DNA from: Candidatus Contendibacter sp.
GTDB taxonomy: Bacteria; Pseudomonadota; Gammaproteobacteria; Competibacterales; Competibacteraceae
Assembly: GCA_029624675.1 (NCBI GenBank)
Contig: JARSSP010000031.1
Location: 43,400-107,399 of the forward strand
DNA: 64,000 nt
Direction of reading: 5' to 3'
The notes beneath the pieces were generated by a model, which ran no database searches, was not told the DNA's origin, and saw only the letters and a program-made list of their open reading frames with translations. Position 1 is the stretch's first letter. Each line of letters opens with the position of its first letter. Below are positions 9,401-17,697 of this stretch, one piece after another. Made by a program: the position numbers and the translations under genes.

Positions 9401-9818
9401 CAAGGCGCGCGGGGATTTGGACACGGCGCTACGCTATCTGGAAGAGTCGCTGACCCTCCAACGGGCCATTGGCAACCGGCTCGGTGAAGGCACGACCCTC
9501 AACAACCTCTCGCAGATATACAAAGCGCGCAGGGATTACGACACGGCGCTGCGCTATCTGGAGGAGTCGCTGACTATCCAACGGGCCATCGGCGACCGGG
9601 TGGGGTTATGCGTTACGCTGTTCAACATGGGTCATATTTATTTGCAGAAATGTGAGCATCAACAGGCGCTTGCTTGCTTTGTTCCAGCCTACCAGATTGC
9701 TAAGGCAATCGGTTATGCGGAAGCCCTAATGAACTTGGAAAATCTGGCCAAACAACTGGGTGGCAGTGGTTTGGAATACTGGGAACGGTTGTCGCAACAG
9801 ATGGAATCTGGGGAGTAA
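6402..9818 (+). CDS. CHAT peptidase-STAND NTPase-TPR protein
   Basis: The protein has 1138 residues; AAGGGA lies 7 bases before the ATG. Residues ~1-350 are a CHAT (caspase HetF-associated) domain with His in LSGHGK (about 200) and Cys in LSACQSG (about 250). A STAND/NB-ARC-type NTPase follows, with Walker A GAGGQGKTS near residue 410 and Walker B-like LALVFDNLET. The C-terminus (about 790-1105) is a TPR array: six near-identical 40-residue units (GEGATLNNLSQIYDARGDYD type) flanked by degenerate ones. This is the architecture of NLR-like sensors in which ligand binding by repeats triggers NTPase-driven oligomerisation and CHAT activation. Such proteins are proposed to act in defence, cell death or development; the trigger and substrate here are unknown. 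Its upstream neighbours are a two-TM and a zinc-ribbon gene. Confidence 0.92.
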   Translation: MPAHLHAPLILQPPADLASRFPHVLSLAQQLSLKYVHRYVVTEQDLQTVGDALWQTLGADEALAAARQAAGTRILPLILESADSLVQSLPWECLHHPEHGFLGKHPGFSLTRRLSAAPSAAAEPPKGPLKVLLFTALPDDLDQEKERLDTESEQANVLEALDPLIHQGLVQLTTPDDGRFDHFRQLLREQEFHLVFLSGHGKFNADPLLGPTGAWFWFEGADGRSHPVEGKELAQAFSGTAVQAVVLSACQSGKSASVDLGSSLATRLLHAGLPQVVGMRESILDVAGIHFAHALCKALGRQERLDVALQAAREAIAEAPALAGPRKDLSGATEWSRGQWCLPLLYSRDPAQPLIDWQFQPVPLQPPLERYHDIAGMPLPAAFIGRRRELRELGQIVYGGRPGQCLLTGAGGQGKTSLAGRLAQRLEACDWLVRAYTARQENNWKDFVTELQFCLAESLREQVNRALLRCRTETDKARLILRALLQQTGNKLALVFDNLETLQDPATGRITDDAVAAWLDACKPVGSDPAPVVLVTSRWAIPGWEDDRRVQRPLGPPLYGDFLRYHQQLGGAPWGAERLRRLYEALGGNFKGLEFFHALNQVAGDDEAFLQQLEHSRKKLQLHMMVEKLVGYLQPDERELLNRLRAYLAPTFANGVRIIAQGLAEPERLLQRLVGLSLVDVEMEPTLDLPRYRLSPVVADWLQAHEPEPASDIRQGAARYQRWVFENLLETLEQALIAHEALRQSGLEEEAARFALGTIVPYFDRIGLYHTLLKEWLPALRENQNQELRARALNQSGKTCLHVSQYDEAKLFLEDSLALRRAIGDRAGEGATLNNLSQIYDARGDYDTALRYLEESLALQRAIGDRAGEGATLSNLSGIYQVRGDYDTALRYLEDSLALQRAIGDRSGEGATLNNLSQIYDARGDYDTALRYLEDSLAIFRTIGDRAGEGTTLGNLSALYRARGDLDTALCHLEESLAICRAISDRVGEGRTLNNLSQVYKARGDLDTALRYLEESLTLQRAIGNRLGEGTTLNNLSQIYKARRDYDTALRYLEESLTIQRAIGDRVGLCVTLFNMGHIYLQKCEHQQALACFVPAYQIAKAIGYAEALMNLENLAKQLGGSGLEYWERLSQQMESGE
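8883..9602 (+). repeat. Six 120-bp tandem repeats encoding TPR units
   Basis: Within the CHAT-NTPase-TPR gene, six consecutive 120-bp units encode 40-residue TPRs. Units 1-3 are almost identical at DNA level, including silent positions, while units 4-6 have diverged more. This points to recent duplication or gene conversion in the sensor part, so copy number is likely to vary between strains. Confidence 0.9.
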
Positions 9819-9840
9819 TACCAATTCTCAATCGGTTTTC

Positions 9841-9910
9841 GTCATTCCCGCGAATGCGGGAATCCAGGCAGCCGCTGCAAAACGGGATACCCGCTTTCGC
9901 GGGTATGACG
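9841..9910 (+). repeat. Inverted pair of GTCATTCCCGCG-type repeats
   Basis: GTCATTCCCGCGAATGCGGG starts at 9841, and a related element with a CCCGCTTTCGCGGG palindrome ends in GTATGACG at 9910. Each is itself palindromic, and together they form a larger inverted pair. This resembles the dispersed ATTCCC-N8-GGGAAT (dRS3-like) repeats of many proteobacteria. It fills most of the gap between the CHAT gene and the Uma2 gene and may act as a bidirectional terminator or REP-like element. Confidence 0.75.
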
Positions 9911-9981
9911 AACAGGATAGTTTTTGAACTGAAAAAGATTAAATCTATTGGAAAACGGTATAACCCATGTAGAGCAAACCG

Positions 9982-10554
9982 ATGAATCAAGCCCAAGCCA
10001 TCCGACGCTTGACCCCCTACGAACAATTGCTTGCCCTACCGGAAAATCAGGTGGGGGAGATCATCGGCGGTCAACTCTACGCCCAGCCGCGTCCTGCCGG
10101 GCCTCATGCTGCGGCGGAATCGGCGATCAACGTCAATCTGGGGTCGCCTTTCCACTTCGGACGCAGCGGAGGGCCTGGAGGCTGGTGGATTCTGGTGGAA
10201 CCCGAAATTCACTTCATCCGCGATGCTGAAATCGCCGTGCCCGATCTGGCCGGCTGGCGGCGCGAACGGATGCCGACCATTCCCCGCGACCACCGGTTCG
10301 AGATCGTCCCCGACTGGGTTTGCGAAATCCTCTCGCCGTCCACGGCGCAAAAGGATCGCGCCCTGAAATTGCCGCTGTACGCCCGTTACGGTGTCGCCCA
10401 TGCCTGGCTGGTCGATCCGCTGGCGCGCACGCTGGAAGCCTTCGAGTTGCGCGACAGTCGATGGCTGTTGCTCGGCGCCATCCGGGAAGACGATCCGGTC
10501 TGTTTCCCACCCTTCACGGCGGTGACTTTTTCGCTCGCCGATCTGTGGGTTTGA
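9982..10554 (+). CDS. Uma2-family (DUF820) putative nuclease
   Basis: The protein has 190 residues. It shows the PD-(D/E)XK-like pattern of the Uma2 family: EIIGGQLYAQPRP, EPEIHFIRDAEIAVPDLAGW with the conserved PD, VCEILSPSTAQKDRALKLP with the E and K positions, and YGVAHAWLVDP. The family is widespread in cyanobacteria and filamentous proteobacteria in many copies; a nuclease role is inferred from the fold and is not generally proven. It is a separate gene after the CHAT protein, beyond a palindromic repeat. A second, longer Uma2 protein is at 59680. Confidence 0.85.
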   Translation: MNQAQAIRRLTPYEQLLALPENQVGEIIGGQLYAQPRPAGPHAAAESAINVNLGSPFHFGRSGGPGGWWILVEPEIHFIRDAEIAVPDLAGWRRERMPTIPRDHRFEIVPDWVCEILSPSTAQKDRALKLPLYARYGVAHAWLVDPLARTLEAFELRDSRWLLLGAIREDDPVCFPPFTAVTFSLADLWV

Positions 10555-10596
10555 ATATACTGGCCGCCCACTCGGTCACCGCACGCCTCGCCACTC

Positions 10597-11814
10597 ATGT
10601 CCACGTCCCCGCTTTCCCCCGCCGATTTCGCCCCGCTGCGCCTGCGCAAGGACGAAGACCGCCGTTTGCGCGCCGGCCATCTTTGGGTCTACAGCAACGA
10701 AATCGATGTCGAAGCCACCCCGCTGCGCGAGTTCCAGCCCGGCCAGCCGGTCGCGATTCAGGCCAGCAACGGCAAGACGCTCGGCACTGGCTACATCAAT
10801 CCGCACGCCCTGCTGTGCGTCCGGCTGGTCAGCCGTGATCTCGACCATCCGCTGAATCCCTCGCTGCTGGTGCATCGGCTGAACGTGGCGCTGAGCCTGC
10901 GCGAGCGGCTGTACGACCGGCCGTTCTACCGGCTGGTTTACGGCGAGGGCGACGGGCTGCCGGGCTTGATCGTGGACCGCTACGGCGATGTGTGCGTCGC
11001 CCAGATCACCACCGCCGGCATGGAACGGTTGCAGGACGACCTCCTCGCCGCCCTGCAAAAAGTGCTCAAACCGGCGGCGGTGCTGTGGCGCAACGACAGT
11101 CCAGTGCGCGAAATGGAAGGGCTGGAACGCACCGTCGCCGACGCCACCGGCGCGGTGCCGGAAACCGTCACGGTCGAGGAAGACGGGCTACGCTTCCAGG
11201 TCTCGCCGCGCACCGGCCAGAAAACCGGCTGGTTCTACGACCAGCGCGACAACCGCGCCCGGCTGGACCGCTACGTTCAAGGTCGGCGCGTACTGGATGT
11301 GTTTAGCTATGTCGGCGCCTGGGGCGTGCGGGCGGCGGCGCGCGGCGCGCGGGAAGTGCTGTGCGTCGATTCTTCCACCCCGGCGTTGGAACAGGCGACC
11401 GCCAACGCGGCGTTGAACGGCGTGGGCGACCGGGTGCAAATCCGCCAAGGCGATGCCTTCGAGGTGCTGAAAAGCTTGCGCGAAGTCCGTGAGCGATTCG
11501 ACGTGGTGATCGTGGACCCGCCGGCGTTCGTCAAGCGCCGCAAGGATTTCAAGGAAGGCGCGTTGGCTTACCGGCGGCTCAATGAAATGGCAATGCAAGT
11601 ATTGGAACGCGACGGAATATTGGTGTCCTGCTCCTGCTCGCAACTGCTGTCGCGCGACACGCTGATCCAAACACTATTGCAGGGATCGCGGCATCTCGAC
11701 CGCAACCTGGTGATGCTGGAACAGGGTCGGCAGGGGCCAGATCATCCGGTGCATCCCGCCATTCCCGAAACCGATTATCTCAAGGCGATATTCGCGCGGG
11801 TACTGCCCGCTTAA
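10597..11814 (+). CDS. rlmI: 23S rRNA (cytosine1962-C5)-methyltransferase RlmI
   Basis: The protein has 405 residues, normal for RlmI. An N-terminal PUA domain (LRKDEDRRLRAGHLWVYSNE and following) precedes a short linker domain with YGEGDGLPGLIVDRYG and a Rossmann-fold SAM-binding domain. Motifs seen are VLDVFSYVGAWGVRAA (motif I), VIVDPPAFVKRRKDFKEG (motif IV, DPPAF) and CSCSQLL, which holds the catalytic Cys region of m5C methyltransferases of this group. It modifies 23S rRNA in the cytoplasm using SAM. It is a single gene with no obvious operon partners. Confidence 0.9.
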   Translation: MSTSPLSPADFAPLRLRKDEDRRLRAGHLWVYSNEIDVEATPLREFQPGQPVAIQASNGKTLGTGYINPHALLCVRLVSRDLDHPLNPSLLVHRLNVALSLRERLYDRPFYRLVYGEGDGLPGLIVDRYGDVCVAQITTAGMERLQDDLLAALQKVLKPAAVLWRNDSPVREMEGLERTVADATGAVPETVTVEEDGLRFQVSPRTGQKTGWFYDQRDNRARLDRYVQGRRVLDVFSYVGAWGVRAAARGAREVLCVDSSTPALEQATANAALNGVGDRVQIRQGDAFEVLKSLREVRERFDVVIVDPPAFVKRRKDFKEGALAYRRLNEMAMQVLERDGILVSCSCSQLLSRDTLIQTLLQGSRHLDRNLVMLEQGRQGPDHPVHPAIPETDYLKAIFARVLPA

Positions 11815-11848
11815 AAGCGCCCGCCCACTCGATTCCTAGAAGATCGCG

Positions 11849-13246
11849 ATGAAGAAACTCACTCTCATCGATGCCGGATTCCTGCAAATCGAAACCCCTG
11901 AAACTCCAATGCACGTGGGCGGGCTGCATATTTATCAATGGCCCGAAGGCAGCGGATCGGATTTTGTGAAGGAATTGTTCGAACGATTCGTCGGCGGAGA
12001 TGAATTCGCGCCGCCCTTCAATCAAAAATTGCAATATCCTCTGTTCAAGCTTGGAATTCCCAGCTTGGTGGAAGACCCGGATTTCGACTTGAATGATCAC
12101 ATAAGCTATTTCAAATTGCCCGAACCAGGAAGCATGGATCAATTGCTGGCGCGGGTTGCCAGTCTCCATGAAAGCTTACTGGACCCGACCCGGCCGCTGT
12201 GGGAATGCCATCTGATCGATGGATTGGCAGATCGGCGCTTCGCCCTCTACTTCAAGATGCACCACTGCATTCTGGATGGCGTCGGTGGGATGCAAATCCT
12301 GGAAAAATGCCTTGGCAAATCACCCACAACCCATGAATTGACGCTCCCTTGGGAGTTGGGCGAACGGAAAAAGAAAAAAAGCCGGACGAAACCGGGCTTG
12401 CCCACTCGAATCTACCGGATGATCGGCTTGGCAACTGGACAAGCGAAAGCCACTTACGAGCTTGCCGGCGCCTTTTGGCATACCGGGCGCCAATCCCTCA
12501 AAAGCGGAGAAACGACCCTGCCTCTGCCCTTTCTCTGTCCAAAGACAGCAATCAACCAGGAAGTCACCACGAATCGCTGTCTCGCGGTAAAAACCTTTTC
12601 GTTGGAATCCTTCAAGCGGCTTGGCAAAGCGGCCCAAGCGACCGTCAACGATATCGTCATCGGCGTCTGTGCTGGAGCTTTGCACCGGTATTTGAAGAAA
12701 ATTAACCAGTTGCCCGACAAGCCGTTGATTGCGCTCGTGCCTGTCTCGATCCGACCCAAGGATAGCGACGCCCACGGTAACCAAGTCAGCGCCATCCTGT
12801 GTAATTTGGGAACTCATGTCGATGACCCCAGGCAACGGCTGCAAATCATCAAGGATTCATCCACCGAAGGGAAAGCAATTCAAAATAATTTATCATCGCA
12901 AGCCGCCCAGGAATACGCCATGATCGGAGGCGCCCCGATGTTGCTGGTACAGTTTCTGCGCCTGTCCACCTATCTGAATCCCGCGTTTAATCTGGTGATT
13001 TCCAATGTTCCCGGCCCCCGATCTCCCCTGTATATGCAGGGCGCCCATCTGATGAATATTTACCCGGTATCCGCTCTTTATAAGCAGCAAAATCTGAATA
13101 TCACCGTCACCAGTTATCAGGATTCATTGGATTTCGGATTGATTGCCTGCCCGGACTTTTTGAGCGAAGTGGATCGATTGGCAACGCATCTGGAAGACGC
13201 CTTGGACGAATTGAACACGGCTTTCAACCTAAGCAGCATTGCTTGA
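11849..13246 (+). CDS. Wax ester synthase / diacylglycerol acyltransferase (WS/DGAT)
   Basis: The protein has 465 residues, the usual WS/DGAT length. The active-site motif HHxxxDG is present as MHHCILDGVGG near residue 137. N-terminal IDAGFLQIETPETPMHVGGL and C-terminal NLVISNVPGPRSPLYMQGA are typical family blocks. The enzyme transfers an acyl group from acyl-CoA to a long-chain alcohol or diacylglycerol, making storage wax esters or triacylglycerol at the inner membrane. Its base composition is lower in GC than that of its neighbours, with more AT-rich codons, so it may have been acquired. Together with the glycogen block downstream it suggests a storage-oriented lifestyle. Confidence 0.9.
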   Translation: MKKLTLIDAGFLQIETPETPMHVGGLHIYQWPEGSGSDFVKELFERFVGGDEFAPPFNQKLQYPLFKLGIPSLVEDPDFDLNDHISYFKLPEPGSMDQLLARVASLHESLLDPTRPLWECHLIDGLADRRFALYFKMHHCILDGVGGMQILEKCLGKSPTTHELTLPWELGERKKKKSRTKPGLPTRIYRMIGLATGQAKATYELAGAFWHTGRQSLKSGETTLPLPFLCPKTAINQEVTTNRCLAVKTFSLESFKRLGKAAQATVNDIVIGVCAGALHRYLKKINQLPDKPLIALVPVSIRPKDSDAHGNQVSAILCNLGTHVDDPRQRLQIIKDSSTEGKAIQNNLSSQAAQEYAMIGGAPMLLVQFLRLSTYLNPAFNLVISNVPGPRSPLYMQGAHLMNIYPVSALYKQQNLNITVTSYQDSLDFGLIACPDFLSEVDRLATHLEDALDELNTAFNLSSIA

Positions 13247-13303
13247 CGGAAAAACCCTGGCGACTGGCGATCCACCGATCCCGCGACCTTCACGGAGTTT
13301 GTC

Positions 13304-14107
13304 ATGCTGATTCATCCTGATTTCGACCCAGTGGCGTTCAGCCTGGGACCGCTGCACGTGCGCTGGTATGGCCTGATGTACCTGCTGGGTTTTGTGGCCG
13401 GCTGGGCGCTGGGCCGTTATCGCGCCCAGCGACCCGGCTCCGGCTGGACCGCCGAACAGGTGGATGATCTGGTGTTCTACATCGCCCTCGGCGTCATTTT
13501 GGGCGGCCGGGTCGGGTACGTCCTATTCTACGGATTCGGCAACTTCCTGCGTGATCCGCTGGCGTTGTTCCGCGTCTGGGAAGGCGGTATGTCGTTTCAC
13601 GGCGGCTTTCTCGGCGTGCTGCTGGCGATGGCGCTGTTTGCCCGCAAGCACCAAAAACAATTTTGGCCGACGGTCGATTTCATCGCGCCACTGATTACGC
13701 CCGGGCTGTTTTTTGGGCGGGTCGGCAATTTCATCAACGGCGAACTGTGGGGGCGGGTGACCGATTTGCCGTGGGGAATGGTGTTCCGACAAACTGGCGA
13801 TGGTCTGCCGCGCCATCCCTCGCAGTTGTATCAGGCGGCGCTGGAAGGCGTGGCGCTGTTCCTGATCCTGTGGTTGTTTTCCGCCAAGCCGCGCCCGACC
13901 ATGGCGGTGTCGGGCGTGTTCGCGCTGAGTTACGGTATCTTCCGGTTTCTGGTCGAGTTGGTCCGCCAGCCGGACCCGCAACTCGGCTATCTCGCCTTCG
14001 GCTGGCTGACCATGGGGCAACTGCTGTCGTTGCCGCTGATCGCGGTTGGGGTGATTCTGCTCAGGCTGGCTTATCGCCGGCGAGCAGCCGAAACGCCCGC
14101 CGGGTAA
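13304..14107 (+). CDS. lgt: Prolipoprotein diacylglyceryl transferase
   Basis: The protein has 267 residues with about seven membrane segments. The Lgt signature [17 protein letters not shown] is visible near residue 140, and the N-terminal block [20 protein letters not shown] matches the family. Lgt transfers diacylglycerol from phosphatidylglycerol to the lipobox Cys of prolipoproteins at the inner membrane, the first step of lipoprotein maturation. It would act on lipoproteins such as those at 953 and 1675. GGAG lies upstream of the ATG. A small ferredoxin-like gene follows. Confidence 0.95.
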   Translation: MLIHPDFDPVAFSLGPLHVRWYGLMYLLGFVAGWALGRYRAQRPGSGWTAEQVDDLVFYIALGVILGGRVGYVLFYGFGNFLRDPLALFRVWEGGMSFHGGFLGVLLAMALFARKHQKQFWPTVDFIAPLITPGLFFGRVGNFINGELWGRVTDLPWGMVFRQTGDGLPRHPSQLYQAALEGVALFLILWLFSAKPRPTMAVSGVFALSYGIFRFLVELVRQPDPQLGYLAFGWLTMGQLLSLPLIAVGVILLRLAYRRRAAETPAG

Positions 14108-14234
14108 CGAGCATGGCGGGCATTCGGATGAAACCCGAATGCACAACTAAACTGGCTCCGAACGGTCTTCATACAAATTCGACCATGAATTCGTTCAAGA
14201 TATCGTTCCGGTTTCGATCCAGAGGATTGCGTTC

Positions 14235-14525
14235 ATGTACGTTTGCATGTGCAAGTCGGTTTCCGACCACCAAATTCGGCAGGCGGTCGAGCAAGGCGCT
14301 CGCGGCTTCGGCGATCTGAGCATCCGTTTCGGCGTCGGCATCGAATGCGGCAAGTGCGTCGACGGCATCAATGCCTTGCTTCAGGAATGCCTGAGCGTCG
14401 CCGCTCCGCTACCGCCCGCTCCAGCGGAGGCCATTCCGAATCCAGCTCCTCCGACCGCCACACCCGCGCCGGTGGCTCCAAAGGAAACCGTCCCGGCGCA
14501 CGCCTGGTTTGCCATCGATTTGTGA
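14235..14525 (+). CDS. BFD-like [2Fe-2S] protein with Pro/Ala-rich tail
   Basis: The protein has 96 residues. The first ~60 form a BFD-like [2Fe-2S] domain: CMC near the start and CGKC about 35 residues later (C-x-C and C-x-x-C ligands), as in bacterioferritin-associated ferredoxin, which releases iron from bacterioferritin. The last ~35 residues are an unusual Pro/Ala-rich extension (PAPAEAIPNPAPPTATPAP) ending in HAWFAIDL; ordinary Bfd is about 65-75 residues. AGAGG lies upstream of the ATG. No bacterioferritin gene is nearby, so a role in iron mobilisation is inferred from the domain only. Confidence 0.85.
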   Translation: MYVCMCKSVSDHQIRQAVEQGARGFGDLSIRFGVGIECGKCVDGINALLQECLSVAAPLPPAPAEAIPNPAPPTATPAPVAPKETVPAHAWFAIDL

Positions 14526-14724
14526 TGGCGTAGGGGACCGCGCTTCGCAAACCCAATGATCGATCGGACCCCGGCCCGGTTCGCGGCACCTCGCGTGAAC
14601 TGCCGCGCCTAGCGGTTTCATGCTACGATCTTCATATTGCACCGTGTCAAACGCCATGATCGGTCGCCCGAGTCGCCACCGCATCCAGGCCGTCAACAAA
14701 ACGAGGAATCCAGGGGAGTCATCG

Positions 14725-16005
14725 ATGCTGATCTACAATCTCTTTCCCTTACTAGCCGGCCCGTTCGGGAGCTGGGAGCCACACTTCAAGCGAGCGGCCG
14801 ACATGGGCTTCGACTGGATTTTCGTCAATCCCGTCCAAAAACCCGGCTATTCGGGCAGCCTGTACTCCATCGTGGATTATTTTCAGCTCAATCCCCTACT
14901 AGTGGATCCGAAATCCAAGCTTACTCCCGAGCAGCAGGTCAAGGCGGCGCTCGCCATGGCCGAACAACTCGGTCTCAAGGTCATGGTCGACTTGGTCATT
15001 AACCATTGCGCTTTCGATTCGGAACTGACACGCCAGCATCCAGAATGGTTCGTCCAGGAAAACGGCAACGTCGCTCATCCGTTCTGCATGGAAAACGGCC
15101 ACAAAGTGGTTTGGGGCGATCTGGCGCTGTTCAATCACCCACACACCTCTGACCCGGACGGGCTTTATCGCTATTGCTACCGGGTCGTCGAATATTTGCT
15201 AGGCCTGGGCTTCAAGGGGTTTCGCTGCGACGCGGCCTATCAGATCCCCAGAAACACCTGGAGTCGGTTGATTCACGAGGTCCGGCAAAAATACCCCGGC
15301 ACGGTCTTCGCCGCCGAAACCCTGGGTTGCACCGCCGATCAGACCAAGCAGACCGCCCAGGCCGGCTTTGATTATGTGTTCAACAGCTCCAAGTGGTGGG
15401 ATTTCCACGGCGCCTGGCTGATGGAGCAGTATCAACTGGTCCGCGATATCGCCCCCTCCATCAGCTTTCCGGAAAGCCACGATACCGACCGATTGTTTCA
15501 GGAAGTCCACGGCAACGAGGCGGCGATGAAGCAGCGTTATCTGTTTTCCGCCCTGTTTTCCGCCGGCGTGATGATCCCCATCGGGTTCGAGTACGGTTTC
15601 CGCCGCCGCCTGCACGTGGTCAATACCCGACCCACCGACTGGGAGCAGCAGAACATCGATTTGCGCGAATTCATTACCCACGTCAACGCCGTCAAGCGTC
15701 AATACGCGGTGTTCCAGGAAGAATGCCCCACCACCATCCTGCCCTACCAGAATCCGAATATTCTGGTGATGTGGAAGGCGTCGACCAAGACCCACGACGA
15801 AGCACTGATCCTGCTCAACAAGGACCCCTGGAATCACCAGTACTTCTACGCCGAAAATCTCGGGACCTATATTCAGGCCGGCGCGCCCCTGATGGACGTA
15901 TCGCCGGAATACACCCTGGAGTACATCCCACGGCCGTTTTCCTATGATTTGCGTCCGGGCCAGGCGTTCGTCATGGTTACCCGCCGCGACCATTTGCCTG
16001 GCTGA
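14725..16005 (+). CDS. GH13 alpha-amylase-family enzyme
   Basis: The protein has 426 residues from the ATG at 14725 (GGGGAG six bases upstream), in preference to a poorly supported ATG at 14620. It is a TIM-barrel GH13 enzyme: DLVINHCA (conserved region I), GFRCDAAYQ with the nucleophile Asp near residue 169, FAAETLG with the acid/base Glu near 198, and FPESHDTDR with the third Asp near 253. It is shorter than typical amylases and lacks a signal peptide, so it probably acts on cytoplasmic alpha-glucan. It begins a same-strand block with glycogen synthase and two GH57 enzymes. It has some look of GlgE-type maltosyltransferases, but exact specificity cannot be told. Confidence 0.87.
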   Translation: MLIYNLFPLLAGPFGSWEPHFKRAADMGFDWIFVNPVQKPGYSGSLYSIVDYFQLNPLLVDPKSKLTPEQQVKAALAMAEQLGLKVMVDLVINHCAFDSELTRQHPEWFVQENGNVAHPFCMENGHKVVWGDLALFNHPHTSDPDGLYRYCYRVVEYLLGLGFKGFRCDAAYQIPRNTWSRLIHEVRQKYPGTVFAAETLGCTADQTKQTAQAGFDYVFNSSKWWDFHGAWLMEQYQLVRDIAPSISFPESHDTDRLFQEVHGNEAAMKQRYLFSALFSAGVMIPIGFEYGFRRRLHVVNTRPTDWEQQNIDLREFITHVNAVKRQYAVFQEECPTTILPYQNPNILVMWKASTKTHDEALILLNKDPWNHQYFYAENLGTYIQAGAPLMDVSPEYTLEYIPRPFSYDLRPGQAFVMVTRRDHLPG

Positions 16006-16101
16006 ACCGCCGCGCGGTCGCGGTTCAACCCTTGCGAGTGAGGGAGGCCCGGACCTGTGGGTCGGGGGCCGGAACCCGAAAAAAGATAAGGATGAATATG
16101 T

Positions 16102-17574
16102 ATGTACATTGTACAGATTGCTCCTGAATGCGCACCCGTCGCGAAAGTCGGCGGGTTGGCGGATGTGATCTTTGGTCTGAGCCGGGAGATGGAAATCCGC
16201 GGCAACGAAGTCCACATCATCCTGCCGAAGTACGACTGCATGCGCTACGACCAGGTTTGGGGCTTGCAGATCAGCATGCAGGACTTATGGGTGCCGTGGT
16301 ACAACGGCGCCGTTCACTGCTCGGTGTGGTTCGGCTTCGTGCATGGTCGCAAGTGCTTTTTCATCGAGCCGCACTCGCAGGATAACTTTTTCAACCGCGG
16401 CCATTTCTATGGTTTCGCCGACGACGTCAGCCGCTTTGCCTTCTTCAGCAAAGCGGCGCTGGAGTTCCTGCTCAAGGACAATCGCCGGCCCGACATCATC
16501 CATTGCCACGACTGGCAGACCGGACTGGTGCCCGTGCTGTTGTTTGAGCAGTACGCCCACGCCGGAATGCACTGGCAGCGGGTCTGCTACACCATTCACA
16601 ACTTCAAGCATCAGGGCCTGACCGGCGAGTACGTGTTGTGGGCCACGGGCCTGACCAACATCGCCCATTACTTCAACTACGACCGCCTGCGCGACCACTT
16701 CAATCACACCGCCGTCAATCTGATGAAGGGTGGCGTCGTTTACTCCAATTTCGTGACGACGGTCTCCCCGACCCATGCCCACGAGGCGCGCTTTACCGAT
16801 CAGAGCAGCGGTCTGGGGCCGACCTTGAACACTCATCAGGGTAAATTCGGCGGAGTGCTGAACGGGATCGATTACGATGTCTGGAATCCGGAAGTTGACC
16901 CCCACATCGCCGAGCGCTACAACGTCGACACCCTGGACAAGAAGTACGTCAACAAGGAAGCGCTGCGCGACCGGCTGTGGCTGAGCAAGGAATACAAGCC
17001 GATCATCGCCTACGTGGGCCGGCTGGACAGCCAGAAAGGCGTCCATCTGATCCATCACGCCATCTTCTACGCCCTGCGCAACAACGCTCAGTTCGTGCTG
17101 CTCGGCTCCAGCCCCGACCCGCACATCAACCAGCATTTCTGGAACCTCAAGCGGCACCTCAACGACAGTCCGGATTGCCACCTTGAACTGGGCTTCAACG
17201 AGGAGTTGTCGCACCTGATCTACGCGGGAGCGGACATGATCATCATGCCCAGTCTGTTCGAACCCTGCGGCCTGACCCAGATGATCGCCTTGAAATATGG
17301 CACGGTACCGATCGTGCGCGAGGTCGGTGGTCTCAAGGACACGGTGTTCGACAAGGACTATGCCCACAAGCCCTGGGAAGAGCGCAATGGGTACGTGTTC
17401 CAGGGCGCCGATCATCCCGGGGTCGAATCAGCCATGCATCGCGCCATCGCTCTTTGGCATAACTATCCCGACGACTTCCGTCAGTTGATGATCCACGGCA
17501 TGAGCTGCGATTACTCCTGGTGCCGACCCGGCCAGGACTACCTGAACATCTACGAGCACATCCGCTGCAAGTAA
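16102..17574 (+). CDS. glgA: Glycogen synthase (GT5)
   Basis: The protein has 490 residues, normal for bacterial GlgA. The start has AAGGA about 9 bases upstream. The N-terminal ADP-glucose-binding motif appears as KVGGLADVIFGLSRE, and the C-terminal GT-B half has YVGRLDSQKGVHL and the active-site MPSLFEPCGLTQMIALKYG. It elongates alpha-1,4-glucan from ADP-glucose in the cytoplasm. It is flanked by a GH13 and two GH57 enzymes on the same strand, giving a glycogen synthesis and remodelling block. No glgC or glgP is in the window. Confidence 0.94.
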   Translation: MYIVQIAPECAPVAKVGGLADVIFGLSREMEIRGNEVHIILPKYDCMRYDQVWGLQISMQDLWVPWYNGAVHCSVWFGFVHGRKCFFIEPHSQDNFFNRGHFYGFADDVSRFAFFSKAALEFLLKDNRRPDIIHCHDWQTGLVPVLLFEQYAHAGMHWQRVCYTIHNFKHQGLTGEYVLWATGLTNIAHYFNYDRLRDHFNHTAVNLMKGGVVYSNFVTTVSPTHAHEARFTDQSSGLGPTLNTHQGKFGGVLNGIDYDVWNPEVDPHIAERYNVDTLDKKYVNKEALRDRLWLSKEYKPIIAYVGRLDSQKGVHLIHHAIFYALRNNAQFVLLGSSPDPHINQHFWNLKRHLNDSPDCHLELGFNEELSHLIYAGADMIIMPSLFEPCGLTQMIALKYGTVPIVREVGGLKDTVFDKDYAHKPWEERNGYVFQGADHPGVESAMHRAIALWHNYPDDFRQLMIHGMSCDYSWCRPGQDYLNIYEHIRCK

Positions 17575-17697
17575 GTAGCCGGGCGCGGCCGCCCGGCCCG
17601 GCGTTCGTCGGGAGCGATCCTTGACCGTCATCGCGCGAGCAGGCGCGTTCCCGGCGGCGTCAGTCAATCCACCATCCGCACAGGAGTAATGACCCGC

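Noticed and set aside
9700..10026. Minus-strand frame across the palindromic repeats after the CHAT gene
   Set aside because: It reads VIPAKAGIP, the usual artefact of GTCATTCCCGCG repeats, and overlaps two real plus-strand genes.
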